Assembly (NCBI RefSeq): GCF_035593265.1
Contig: NZ_CP141614.1
Coordinates: forward strand, 248,001-312,000
DNA: 64,000 nucleotides
Direction of reading: 5' to 3'
Source: Limnochorda sp. LNt
GTDB lineage: Bacteria > Bacillota > Limnochordia > Limnochordales > Geochordaceae
This document shows positions 1 to 9,165 of this stretch, in pieces. Positions within the stretch are counted from its first letter, which is position 1; the number at the start of each line of letters is the position of its first letter. Below the pieces are notes generated by a model, which was not told the DNA's origin, did no database searches, and worked only from the letters and a program-made list of their open reading frames with translations. The position numbers and the translations under genes are program-made.

Positions 1-642
1 GATGACCGGCTCGGCGGCGGTTCGCTGACGGCCCTACCCATCATCGAGACGCAGGCGGGCGACATCTCGGCGTACATCCCCACCAACGTCATCTCCATTA
101 CCGACGGGCAGATCTACCTGGAGAGCGACCTCTTCTACGCCGGCATCCGGCCTGCCATCAACGTCGGGCGCTCGGTCAGCCGGGTCGGCGGCGACGCCCA
201 GGTCAAGGCCATGCGCCAGGTGGCAGGCCGGCTGCGCCTGGACCTCTCCCAGTACCGTGAGCTGGCCGCCTTCGCGCAGTTCGGCTCCGACCTGGATCGG
301 GCCACCCAGGCCCGCCTCATCCGGGGCGAGCGGGTGACCGAGGTGCTCAAGCAGGGCCAGTACCAGCCCATGCCGGTGGAGGAGCAGGTCGCCATCATCT
401 TCGCGGGGGTCAACGGCCTGCTGGACGACATGCCGGTCGAGCAGGTGCAGCCGTTCGAGCAGCAGTTTTTGCAGTATCTGCGCACGCAGCGGCCCCAAGT
501 CTTGGAGGCCATCCGGGAGCGCAAGGAGCTGACCGACGAGACCGCGGCTGCCCTCAAGGAATCCATCCTCGAGGTGAAGGAGCGCATGCGGGCGGCGGCT
601 GCCTCGAGCCCCCAGGCGGCCTCGGGGACGTCCGCTCGCTAG
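1..642 (+). CDS. atpA: ATP synthase F1 subunit alpha, 3' part
   Basis: Last 213 codons of the nucleotide-binding F1 alpha subunit; the N-terminal half lies before the window. The frame is open from base 1. The visible part starts in the conserved run after the P-loop domain ([20 protein letters not shown]) and contains the family signature [25 protein letters not shown], quoted here in part only: ITDGQIYL, then RPAINVG and SRVGGDAQ. The helical C-terminal domain follows. It ends in an Ala/Ser-rich tail (about residues 198-213). atpG starts 33 bases downstream in the usual F1 order alpha-gamma-beta-epsilon, so this is the 3' part of an atp operon. Identification is secure. Confidence 0.97.
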   Translation, partial: DDRLGGGSLTALPIIETQAGDISAYIPTNVISITDGQIYLESDLFYAGIRPAINVGRSVSRVGGDAQVKAMRQVAGRLRLDLSQYRELAAFAQFGSDLDRATQARLIRGERVTEVLKQGQYQPMPVEEQVAIIFAGVNGLLDDMPVEQVQPFEQQFLQYLRTQRPQVLEAIRERKELTDETAAALKESILEVKERMRAAAASSPQAASGTSAR

Positions 643-675
643 CGTCCACCATCACGGGAAGAGGGAGCGCCAGCG

Positions 676-1677
676 GTGGCCGGGCAGTCGGTACGAGACA
701 TCCGGCGGCGCATCCAGAGCGTCCGCAACACCCAACAGGTGACCAAGGCCATGGAGATGGTCTCCGCGGCCAAGCTGCGACGCGCCCAGAGTCGCACGCT
801 GGCCGCCCGACCCTTCGCCAACCGGATCGCCGAGGTGCTGGCGCGGGTCGTGGGCACCACGCTGGCCGAGCAGCCGGAGCTGGCGCGTGCCCACCCGCTG
901 CTGGCCCGGCGCGAAAACGGCCGTACCCTGCTGTGCGTCATCGCGGCCGACCGGGGGCTGGCCGGCGGCTACAACGCCAACATGGGCCGGGCACTGGAGG
1001 CCGCCCTCCGGGCCGAGGAGCGCCAGGGGCGCCAGGTTGAGATCGTGGCCGTCGGGCGCAAGATGCGCGACTGGCTGCGGCGCACCGGGCGGCCGGCCCG
1101 TCAGGTCTTCGTCCATCTGGGCGACCACGTGGAGTACGGCACGGCCCAGGAGGTGGCGCGGGCCTTGACGGAGCCCTACGTGGCGGGCGAATGCGACCGC
1201 GTATTGCTGCTGTTCACCCAGTTCGTTAGCGCCGTCGTCGGTCGGCCCGTGCTCTTCCAGTTGCTGCCCATCCCCGAGGGCGGGCCCAAGCCGTGGCCCG
1301 TGCGGGAGCGGGAGGGTGCGATCTGGCCGCGGGGCGGCACGGCCACGGAGGCGGACGGGGCTGGATCGAGCGATCCGGCCATCCCGGCGCGCCGGGCCGG
1401 CCGGTGGGAACCGCCCTACATCTACGAGCCGTCGCCCGAGGCGGTCATCGGCGTCTTGCTGGAGCGCTACGTGGACGCGGAGGTCTTCCGGGCCCTCCTG
1501 GAGGCCAAGGCGAGCGAGCACGGCGCACGGATGACGGCGATGCGCAACGCCAGCGACAACGCCGAGGAGATGATCGAGGCGCTGACGCTCTCCTTCAACC
1601 GGGCACGGCAGGCCGGCATCACGCAGGAGATCACGGAGATCGTGGGCGGCGCCGAGGCCCTGGCGCACCAGATCTGA
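676..1677 (+). CDS. atpG: ATP synthase F1 subunit gamma with an internal insertion
   Basis: Rotary shaft of F1. The GTG start gives the typical N-terminus (VRDIRRRIQSVRNTQQVTKA) and the C-terminal helix carries RQAGITQEITEIVGGAEAL, both forming the coiled-coil stalk. At 333 residues it is longer than the usual 285-290. The surplus is a Gly/Pro/Arg-rich stretch at about residues 201-246, between LLPI and YIYEPSPEAV, where other gamma subunits have a short loop. Cyanobacterial and chloroplast gamma subunits also carry regulatory insertions, but this one lies elsewhere and has no cysteines. It sits between atpA and atpD, 18 bases before atpD. Confidence 0.96.
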   Translation: MAGQSVRDIRRRIQSVRNTQQVTKAMEMVSAAKLRRAQSRTLAARPFANRIAEVLARVVGTTLAEQPELARAHPLLARRENGRTLLCVIAADRGLAGGYNANMGRALEAALRAEERQGRQVEIVAVGRKMRDWLRRTGRPARQVFVHLGDHVEYGTAQEVARALTEPYVAGECDRVLLLFTQFVSAVVGRPVLFQLLPIPEGGPKPWPVREREGAIWPRGGTATEADGAGSSDPAIPARRAGRWEPPYIYEPSPEAVIGVLLERYVDAEVFRALLEAKASEHGARMTAMRNASDNAEEMIEALTLSFNRARQAGITQEITEIVGGAEALAHQI

Positions 1678-3135
<1,458 letters not shown>

Positions 3136-3141
3136 GGCGCC

Positions 3142-3558
3142 ATGGCGGACTTCCTCCAGATCGAGGTGGTCACGCCCCAGCGCGTGGTGCTGCGGGAGCG
3201 AGCCGAGGCAGTGGTGGTGCCGTCGGCGGAGGGCTACCTCGGCGTGCTGGCCGGGCACGCACCCATGGTGGCCGTGGTCGGGCTGGGCATCGTGCGGTTC
3301 GGCCAGTTTCACGGGCCCAAGCGCAAGATGGCCGTCACCGGCGGCTTCATGGAGGTCTCCGGCAATCGGGTCACCATTCTGGCCGATGCCGCCGAGCTGG
3401 CCGAGGAGATCGACGTGATGCGCGCGCGGGCGGCTCGCGACCGGGCGCTCGAGCGCCTGCGCAGCCGGGCCGCCGACGTCGACCACGCGCGGGCCCAGCG
3501 GGCCCTGGCCCGAGCTCTCAACCGCCTGCGGGCGGCGGGCCAGGAGTCCGACGCCTGA
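3142..3558 (+). CDS. atpC: ATP synthase F1 subunit epsilon
   Basis: Regulatory epsilon subunit at the foot of the gamma shaft, 138 residues. The N-terminal beta-sandwich is recognisable (FLQIEVVTPQRVVLRERAEAVVVPSAEGYLG cut to its parts: VVTPQRVV, VPSAEGYLGVLAGHAPM). The C-terminal helical pair is Arg/Ala-rich (about residues 90-135). It is the last gene of the atp operon. A GC-rich inverted repeat begins 8 bases after the stop. Confidence 0.96.
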   Translation: MADFLQIEVVTPQRVVLRERAEAVVVPSAEGYLGVLAGHAPMVAVVGLGIVRFGQFHGPKRKMAVTGGFMEVSGNRVTILADAAELAEEIDVMRARAARDRALERLRSRAADVDHARAQRALARALNRLRAAGQESDA

Positions 3559-3565
3559 AGCCTTG

Positions 3566-3603
3566 GCGGGCCGTTCGATACCACCGGACGGCCCGCTCCT
3601 CTC
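3566..3603 (+). terminator. Candidate terminator of the atp operon
   Basis: Perfect 9-bp inverted repeat GCGGGCCGT (3566-3574) and ACGGCCCGC (3588-3596) with a 13-base loop, directly after atpC. It is followed by a pyrimidine-rich but U-poor stretch (TCCTCTCTCCCC), so intrinsic termination may be weak. Position between an operon end and the sporulation block fits a boundary. Confidence 0.55.
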
Positions 3604-3667
3604 TCCCCTGCCTTGGATCTCTCCCTCCCTGCCTTCGACCCGCGTCGAGAGCGCGCACGTCGGCGTT

Positions 3668-3696
3668 GCATAGCCGCCGTCTCCGTGGGGCAGACT
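3668..3696 (+). promoter_or_regulatory. Putative sigma-F (forespore) promoter of spoIIQ
   Basis: GCATA at 3668-3672, a 15-base spacer, then GGGCAGACT at 3688-3696. This fits the Bacillus sigma-F/G consensus GYATA-N15-GGNNANAHTR except for the last purine. The -10 lies 27 bases before the ATG at 3724, with a GGGAGGGG ribosome site between them. In B. subtilis spoIIQ is a sigma-F gene, so gene identity and motif support each other. Found by eye; not tested experimentally. Confidence 0.5.
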
Positions 3697-3723
3697 CCCA
3701 TCACAGGGAGGGGATGGTCAGCC

Positions 3724-4647
3724 ATGGAGATGGCGTCATCCAGGGGAAGAACGACCGGGCCGCTGCGCAGGGGCGCAGCGCGGGCCCTGGCCTGGTCACG
3801 GCGCCGATGGGGCCGCCTGGTGTCGCGTCTCGAGTCCCGCGACGCCCGTGCGGCGCTGCGGCTGCCGCTGTTGCTGCTGCTCTTCGCCCTCGGGCTGGGG
3901 GCCGGCTGGCTCGTCGCCAGGTGGAACGGCTCTGCCGGGAGCGGGGCGGAGCTCGACCTGACGATGCAGCCGACGGCTGCGGCGGAGGCGGACACCCTGC
4001 CAGCCGCCAGCAGCCGCGCCACGCCCGTCGAGTCCGGCGCGCAGGCGACCGCCTTGGCCCCCACCGCGGGGACGGCCATGACCGGTGGGCGAGCCGGGCT
4101 CGAGGGGCGCCTGGTCTGGCCCGCGGATGGCATGGTCGTGGCCATGGCGGGCTGGCGTCGCCACCCGGAGCACGGAGACTGGCGCTACCTGCCCGGCCTC
4201 GAGCTGGCGGTGCCCTCGGGCGCGCCCGTGCGCGCTGCGGGGGACGGGCGGGTGCGCGCGGTGGAGGCGGGGTCCGACGGCTTTACCGTCGTCATTGAAC
4301 ACGGCGGGGACTGGCAGACGGTGTACGGCCGACTGGCCAGGGTGCGGGTGCAGCAGGGCCAGGACGTCGCCGCGGGCGTCGTCATCGGGTACGGTCCCAG
4401 CTTCCCCGAGGCGGTCCCGGCCCTGACCGGCCTGTACGGGGTCGGCGACGTGGCAGGGGGGGCGGGGGCGGCGGCGACCGTGCGGGGTGTGGTGAGCTTC
4501 GCGATCTACCACGGCACCGAGAGCGTGGACCCGCTGGGCGTGATGCCGGCAGGCTTCTTCAGGGTGGCCGACGGCTCCGAGCCCCTGCCAGCCCTCTCAG
4601 CGCCGGACGACCGGGGTCTCCCGTCGGTCTCGCCCGTGGGGCCCTGA
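3724..4647 (+). CDS. spoIIQ: SpoIIQ-like forespore protein with degenerate M23/LytM domain
   Basis: Membrane-anchored LytM-fold protein, 307 residues. It has a basic cytoplasmic N-terminus, one membrane segment (about residues 47-66) and a low-complexity linker. The LytM domain covers about residues 128-270, with WPADGMVVAM, VPSGAPVRAAGDGRVRA and VYGRLARV. The metal-binding motifs of active M23 peptidases are missing: the HxxxD site reads LPGLELAV and the HxH site reads VSFAIYHG. Bacillus SpoIIQ is likewise inactive and acts as a scaffold with SpoIIIAH across the intermembrane space of the engulfed forespore. The order spoIIQ-spoIIID-mbl supports the assignment. ATG 3724 was chosen over an upstream in-frame TTG (3613) because of the ribosome site and the promoter position. 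Confidence 0.8.
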   Translation: MEMASSRGRTTGPLRRGAARALAWSRRRWGRLVSRLESRDARAALRLPLLLLLFALGLGAGWLVARWNGSAGSGAELDLTMQPTAAAEADTLPAASSRATPVESGAQATALAPTAGTAMTGGRAGLEGRLVWPADGMVVAMAGWRRHPEHGDWRYLPGLELAVPSGAPVRAAGDGRVRAVEAGSDGFTVVIEHGGDWQTVYGRLARVRVQQGQDVAAGVVIGYGPSFPEAVPALTGLYGVGDVAGGAGAAATVRGVVSFAIYHGTESVDPLGVMPAGFFRVADGSEPLPALSAPDDRGLPSVSPVGP

Positions 4648-4747
4648 CGCCGTCAACGCCGGTGAGGCCCGGCCTCGCCCGTTTGCCTGACGGCAGTGCC
4701 GGCGGGCCTGTCCACGGCTCGCCGGCGTCCCCTTGGAAAGGTTCGAA

Positions 4748-4777
4748 ACATATCGTCCCTTCTCGGCCCATAAGCAT
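4748..4777 (+). promoter_or_regulatory. Putative sigma-E (mother-cell) promoter of spoIIID
   Basis: ACATATC at 4748-4754, a 14-base spacer, then CATAAGCAT at 4769-4777. This resembles the sigma-E consensus (KMATATT, 14-15 bases, CATACAHT). It is one of few AT-rich pockets in this GC-rich stretch. The expected start of transcription is about 25 bases before the spoIIID ATG (4811). B. subtilis spoIIID is transcribed by sigma-E. Confidence 0.5.
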
Positions 4778-4810
4778 GAGCCCGAAACCACGGGGCCGGA
4801 GGGGCGCTCC

Positions 4811-5071
4811 ATGCGGGACTACATCCGCAAGCGGGTGGTCGACATCAGCCACTACATCATCACCACCCGGGCCACTGTCCGCCAGGCCGCCACCGTCTTC
4901 GGCGTCAGCAAGAGCACCGTCCACAAAGACATGACCGAACGTCTCCCCCGACTCAACAAGGACCTGGCTCGCCAGGTCAAGAAGGTACTCGACCGCAACA
5001 AGGCCGAACGTCACATCCGCGGCGGCGAGGCGACCCGGGCCAAGTACCAGCGTCAGCGCAAGGTCTCTTAG
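4811..5071 (+). CDS. spoIIID: SpoIIID, mother-cell sporulation transcription factor
   Basis: Small DNA-binding regulator, 86 residues (Bacillus about 93). It starts MRDYIRKRVV and has the helix-turn-helix ATVFGVSKSTVHKDMTERLP, followed by the family C-terminal core RNKAERHIRGGEATRAKYQ. In Bacillus it acts in the mother cell after sigma-E, repressing some sigma-E genes and helping to activate others, including the gene for pro-sigma-K. The ATG start is preceded by GGAGGGGCGCTCC. It lies 163 bases after spoIIQ and 152 before mbl. Strong evidence that the organism forms, or descends from formers of, endospores. Confidence 0.95.
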   Translation: MRDYIRKRVVDISHYIITTRATVRQAATVFGVSKSTVHKDMTERLPRLNKDLARQVKKVLDRNKAERHIRGGEATRAKYQRQRKVS

Positions 5072-5223
5072 CCGTCGGGCGGGGCGTGCCGCTGACAGCC
5101 AGGCTTGCCAGGAGATGGGCGTCGCCCGTCGAATGGCCCGTAGCGATCGGATATCCACCGTGCACGGCGGCCCGCCCCGCAACGGGCGGCCGGGCGGCAG
5201 CAGGACGGGGTTCGCACTGGGGC

Positions 5224-6249
5224 ATGTTGAGCGCCGACGTCGGCCTCGATCTGGGCACCGCGAGCGTCATCATCTACGTCCGGGGGCGGGGCATCGTCCT
5301 GCAGGAGCCTTCGGTCGTCGCCATCGACGAGGAGCGCCAGCAGGTCCTGGCCATCGGCCAGGCCGCCCGTGACATGCTGGGCCGCACACCGGGCCCCATC
5401 GCCGCCATCCGGCCCCTGCGCAACGGCGTGGTGGCCCACTACCAGGTGACCGAGCTGATGCTACGCTACTTCCTGCGCAAGGCCCTGGGCGGCTGGCACC
5501 TGAGCCGTCCGCGGCTGGTCGCCTGCGTCCCCTCCGCCGTCACCGACGTCGAGCGGCGCGCCGTCGCCGAGGCCTGCCGCCAGGCGGGTGCTCGGGAGGT
5601 GCACCTGATCTCGGAGCCCATGGCCGCGGCCATCGGAGCGGGCCTGGACGTCGAGGAGCCGGTGGGCAACATGGTGGTGGACGTGGGCGGCGGCACCACC
5701 GATGTCGCGGTCATCTCCCTGGGCAGCGAGGTGGTGGCCGACTCCGTGCGTGTCGCGGGCGACAGCATGGACGAGGCCGTGGTGCGCCACCTCAAGCGCC
5801 AGCACAACCTGGTCATCGGTGAGCGATCGGCGGAGGATCTCAAGATCGAGCTGGGCACCGTCGACCCCGAGGGCGCCGTCGACGTCCCGCCTCGCGAGGT
5901 GCGCGGCCGCGACGCGGTGACCGGCCTGCCCCGCACCCAGCAGGTCGAGGCCGAGGAGATCCGGGCCGCCCTGATGGAGCCTGCCATGTCCATCGTCGAC
6001 GCCGTGCGCCGCGTCCTGGAGCGGACGCCCCCCGAGCTCGCGGCGGACATCTACGAGCGGGGGGTCGTCATGACCGGCGGCGGTGCCCTGCTGCGGGGGC
6101 TGGACCGCCTGCTGAGTCAGCAGACGGGGTTGCCCGTCCAGCTCGCCGACGACCCCATCACCTGCGTCGCCCGCGGCACCGGCAAGGTGCTGGACCTGCT
6201 GCAACGAAACCGCCGTGTCGCGACGACGCCGGCTCAGCGAGTCGTCTGA
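5224..6249 (+). CDS. mbl: MreB/Mbl cell-shape actin homologue
   Basis: Actin-like filament protein that guides cell-wall elongation, 341 residues. It has the phosphate-binding loops DVGLDLGTASVIIYV (phosphate 1) and VVDVGGGTTDVAVISLG (phosphate 2), and the adenosine-site segment VVMTGGGALLRGL. Position directly after spoIIID and before flagellar rod genes matches Mbl rather than the MreBCD locus of Bacillus, so mbl is used; sequence alone does not separate the paralogues. ATG 5224 was chosen because a longer GTG version (5086) adds 46 residues unlike MreB. The 152-base gap upstream holds no obvious promoter. Confidence 0.92.
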   Translation: MLSADVGLDLGTASVIIYVRGRGIVLQEPSVVAIDEERQQVLAIGQAARDMLGRTPGPIAAIRPLRNGVVAHYQVTELMLRYFLRKALGGWHLSRPRLVACVPSAVTDVERRAVAEACRQAGAREVHLISEPMAAAIGAGLDVEEPVGNMVVDVGGGTTDVAVISLGSEVVADSVRVAGDSMDEAVVRHLKRQHNLVIGERSAEDLKIELGTVDPEGAVDVPPREVRGRDAVTGLPRTQQVEAEEIRAALMEPAMSIVDAVRRVLERTPPELAADIYERGVVMTGGGALLRGLDRLLSQQTGLPVQLADDPITCVARGTGKVLDLLQRNRRVATTPAQRVV

Positions 6250-6345
6250 GCGGCAGTTGCCCCTCGCCTCAAGCGCGCCCGTCCTGGCGCCGACCCCAGT
6301 AGTGCAGGGTCCATTGCGCCAGCGGCCTGCCTCGCTGGAGCCAGG

Positions 6346-7125
6346 ATGGGGGTGAGCGTCAAGAGCATGGTGCGAGGGCTCTTCTCCGCGGCATCGGCCA
6401 TGCTGGTCTTCGCCCGCCGCCAGGACCTGCTGGCCAACGATTTGGCCAACGCGACCACGCCGGCGTATCGCACCGAGGTGGCCCCGGTCGAGGCCTTCCC
6501 GGAGATGGCCATCTTCCGGGAGTACCGTGCGTCCAGGGCCTACCGGGGTCAGGTCGGCACCGGCGCCTTCATCGGGCGGTCCTACACCCTCTGGGAGGCC
6601 CCCCCGGTGCGTTACACCGGGCGTTCCCTGGATGTGGCCATCGAGGGCGAGGGGTTCTTCGTGGTCCAGACCCCGGCCGGCCAGCGGCTGACCCGGGCCG
6701 GCAACTTCGTCCTCACCGCCGAGGGGGTGCTGGCCACGCCCGACGGCCACCCCGTGCTGGGAGAGGGAGGGCCGATCCAGGCGGTGGGGGTCTCCGAGGC
6801 CGAGCTGCGCATCGCGGAGGACGGCTGGGTTCTCGACGGTCAGGGCCAGGTCTTGGGGCGCCTGCTGGTCGTGGATGTGGCCGACCGGACCGGTCTCGCG
6901 CGGGAGGGGGCCAATCGCTTCCAGTGGACGGCCGATGCCGGACCCGTGGAGCCCGTGCCGGCGCGGCTTCGCCAGGGCATGCTGGAGGGATCGGCCACCG
7001 ACGTGGCCGCGACCATGGTGGAGATGATCGCCGGCGTTCGCGCCTACGACGCAGCCAGCCGTGCCGTGCAGGCCCACGATCGCATGACCGAGGCGCTCAT
7101 CACACAGATGGGCCGGACGAGCTGA
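6346..7125 (+). CDS. flhO: Flagellar rod/hook-type protein (FlhO/FlgF-like)
   Basis: Axial flagellar protein of the FlgF/FlgG family, 259 residues. The N-terminal D0 helix reads [31 protein letters not shown], of which [14 protein letters not shown] is diagnostic. FlgE/F/G core motifs follow ([29 protein letters not shown]). The C-terminal coil reads [23 protein letters not shown]. It is probably a proximal rod part. The paralogue at 7319 follows. Bacillus has the same mbl-flhO-flhP order. A second ATG at 6367 is possible, but 6346 has the better upstream purine run. Confidence 0.88.
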   Translation: MGVSVKSMVRGLFSAASAMLVFARRQDLLANDLANATTPAYRTEVAPVEAFPEMAIFREYRASRAYRGQVGTGAFIGRSYTLWEAPPVRYTGRSLDVAIEGEGFFVVQTPAGQRLTRAGNFVLTAEGVLATPDGHPVLGEGGPIQAVGVSEAELRIAEDGWVLDGQGQVLGRLLVVDVADRTGLAREGANRFQWTADAGPVEPVPARLRQGMLEGSATDVAATMVEMIAGVRAYDAASRAVQAHDRMTEALITQMGRTS

Positions 7126-7318
7126 GGCGCCGGTAGGGGCCGACGGCGGCTCCACCGGCGGGCATGGGCAGAGGGAGACGACGCCGAGAGGGCCGGACTG
7201 CATCGCAGGGGCCCGGCGCTGCCGAACGACGGACGCAGCGCACGTCGCACGGCCGTCACCCCGACGCCCGCCGCCGGCTCGTCGCACGCATCGTCAGGAG
7301 AGGCGGGGGATCGTCGTC

Positions 7319-8107
7319 ATGATGCGGTCGCTTTGGACCGCCGCGTCGGGGATGGCGGGGCAGCAATTCACCGTCGACACCATCGCCAACAACCTGGCCA
7401 ACGTCAACACTGCCGGCTTCAAGAAGTCGCGCGTGGACTTCCAGGACCTGCTCTACCAGACCATTCGCTTCGCCGGCACCGCGGTCACGGCGGGCGCCGA
7501 GATCCCGACCGGCATCCAGGTGGGGCACGGCGTGCGGCCGGTGGCCACCGTCAAGATCTTCTCGCAGGGCACCTTCCGGGAGACCAACAACCCGCTGGAC
7601 CTGGTCATCGAGGGCGACGGCTTCTTCCAGGTGCTGCTGCCCGACGGCACCATCGCCTACACCCGTGACGGCTCGTTCAAGAAGGATAGCGACGGCCGCA
7701 TCGTCACCTCCGACGGCTTCGTGCTGGAGCCCGAGATCATCATCCCGTCCGATGCCATCGAGCTGTCGGTAGGGGCCGATGGCACGGTCTCCGTCGTCAT
7801 GGTCAACGACAGCGAGCCGCAGGAGATCGGACGCATCGAGCTGGCACGCTTCGTCAACCCGGCCGGCCTGCGCAACTACGGCCGCAACCTCTTCCTGGCC
7901 ACGGGCGCCTCCGGCCCGCCCATCGTCGGCCAGCCGGGCCTCGACGGCTTCGGGGCCATCGCGCAGGGCCACCTCGAGATGTCCAACGTCGAGGTGGTCG
8001 AGGAGATGGTCAACCTCATCATGGCGCAGCGGGCCTACGACGCCAACTCCAAGGCCATCCAGGCCTCGGACGACATGCTTCAGAGCGCCAACAACCTCCG
8101 CCGCTAG
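7319..8107 (+). CDS. flgG: Flagellar distal rod protein (FlgG/FlhP-like)
   Basis: Distal rod component, 262 residues, normal for FlgG. The N-terminus [17 protein letters not shown] and [17 protein letters not shown] are classic FlgG signatures. [25 protein letters not shown] and the C-terminal [26 protein letters not shown] complete the family pattern (only short parts quoted). Two ATGs stand in tandem (7319, 7322) after AGGAGAGGCGGGGG. The 193-base gap before it shows no clear gene. It equates to Bacillus FlhP by position and to proteobacterial FlgG by the flgA-flgH-flgI that follow. Confidence 0.93.
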   Translation: MMRSLWTAASGMAGQQFTVDTIANNLANVNTAGFKKSRVDFQDLLYQTIRFAGTAVTAGAEIPTGIQVGHGVRPVATVKIFSQGTFRETNNPLDLVIEGDGFFQVLLPDGTIAYTRDGSFKKDSDGRIVTSDGFVLEPEIIIPSDAIELSVGADGTVSVVMVNDSEPQEIGRIELARFVNPAGLRNYGRNLFLATGASGPPIVGQPGLDGFGAIAQGHLEMSNVEVVEEMVNLIMAQRAYDANSKAIQASDDMLQSANNLRR

Positions 8108-8116
8108 CAGGAGGCG

Positions 8117-9148
8117 GTGAGGGTGCGAGCGATGGCTGACCCCCGCGAACGGGGCGCTCCACCGGGCCGGGTAGCCCGGGCGGTCGGAGCGAACCCATGG
8201 CGGCTCGGTGTGGCGGGCCTGGCTCTGCTGGTCTGGCTGGGGGCCGCCGGCCTCACCGGAGCGGCCGAGGGCGAGGGCGGCGCGCCCCCCTCGGTGGCCG
8301 CCACGGGGCGGATCACCCTGGAGCTCCGGGCGCAGGCCGAGACGGCGGGTCCCTCGATCCGCCTGGGCGACGTGGCCGTGTACGCGGGCGGCGACGAGGG
8401 GCTGTGGCAACGAGTGCAGGGCGTAGAGCTGGGGGCGGCCCCCCTTCCGGGGCAGTCGCGGACGCTCCCCCTGGCCGCTATCGAGCAGCGGCTGCGGCAG
8501 GCCCGGGTCGATCCCGCCACGGTGGAGTGGATCGGTGGGGTCGAGGCGACCGTGGTCACCGCCCGGGGTCTGCCTGTCGAGGCGGCACCCATCGAAGCGG
8601 CCATCCGGACCTACCTGGCGGGCGCCACGGGACGCGCGGGCAGCGCCGTCACGTTGCGGGCCGTGGAGGTGCCGGCGGGCGTGCTGGTGCCACCGGGGAG
8701 ACTGACGGCCATGGTCGTGTCGGGGCCGCCGGTCCTGCGGGAGGGGCCCGCGGTCTTCGCCGTGGACCTCCTGGTGGATGGCACGCCCCAGCGGCGCGTC
8801 TGGGTGCGCGCCGCCCTGGAGGCGGCCGCCGTGACGCGCGGCATGCCGGTGATCCGGCGAGCGGAGACGGCCGCGCCACCCTGGGGCGAGGGCCCGCGGG
8901 CGACCGGTTCGAGCGGCGACGAGGCACTCGCGGGCGCGGAGAGGGGTACGGCCCAGGTACCGAGGGGCTCGCCCGTCACCGTGGTGGTGCGGCGGGGCGC
9001 GGTCACCGTTACGTGGCAGGGCGTGTCGCTCGAGCCAGCCGGGATCGGGGAGCCGATCGAGGTGCGCAACCCCGTGTCAGGAGCGGTCGTGCGGGCGGTG
9101 CTGATGGCAACGGGGCTGGCGGTGGTCGAGGGGACGGCAGGGCCGTGA
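8117..9148 (+). CDS. flgA: FlgA, P-ring assembly chaperone
   Basis: Periplasmic chaperone for FlgI, 343 residues, longer than the usual 220-240. A signal peptide lies at about residues 35-55. The SAF-type C-terminal domain is seen in VWVRAALEAAAVTRGMPVIRR and the end RNPVSGAVVRAVLMATGLAVV, typical of FlgA. A Gly/Ser-rich insert lies at about residues 250-275. The start is uncertain: GTG 8117 is only two bases from AGGAGG (8109-8114), while in-frame GTG 8123 has ideal spacing. The stop overlaps an ATG of the flgH frame. Its presence implies a P-ring and hence a diderm envelope. Confidence 0.88.
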   Translation: MRVRAMADPRERGAPPGRVARAVGANPWRLGVAGLALLVWLGAAGLTGAAEGEGGAPPSVAATGRITLELRAQAETAGPSIRLGDVAVYAGGDEGLWQRVQGVELGAAPLPGQSRTLPLAAIEQRLRQARVDPATVEWIGGVEATVVTARGLPVEAAPIEAAIRTYLAGATGRAGSAVTLRAVEVPAGVLVPPGRLTAMVVSGPPVLREGPAVFAVDLLVDGTPQRRVWVRAALEAAAVTRGMPVIRRAETAAPPWGEGPRATGSSGDEALAGAERGTAQVPRGSPVTVVVRRGAVTVTWQGVSLEPAGIGEPIEVRNPVSGAVVRAVLMATGLAVVEGTAGP

Positions 9149-9165
9149 TGCGAGGAGGCGTGGAG

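Noticed and set aside
3613-3723. TTG start for the SpoIIQ-like protein
   Set aside because: It would place the sigma-F-like promoter inside the gene and add a Pro/Arg-rich stretch with no ribosome site.
5086-5223. N-terminal extension of Mbl from GTG 5086
   Set aside because: The 46 extra residues do not resemble MreB, and ATG 5224 gives the normal N-terminus.
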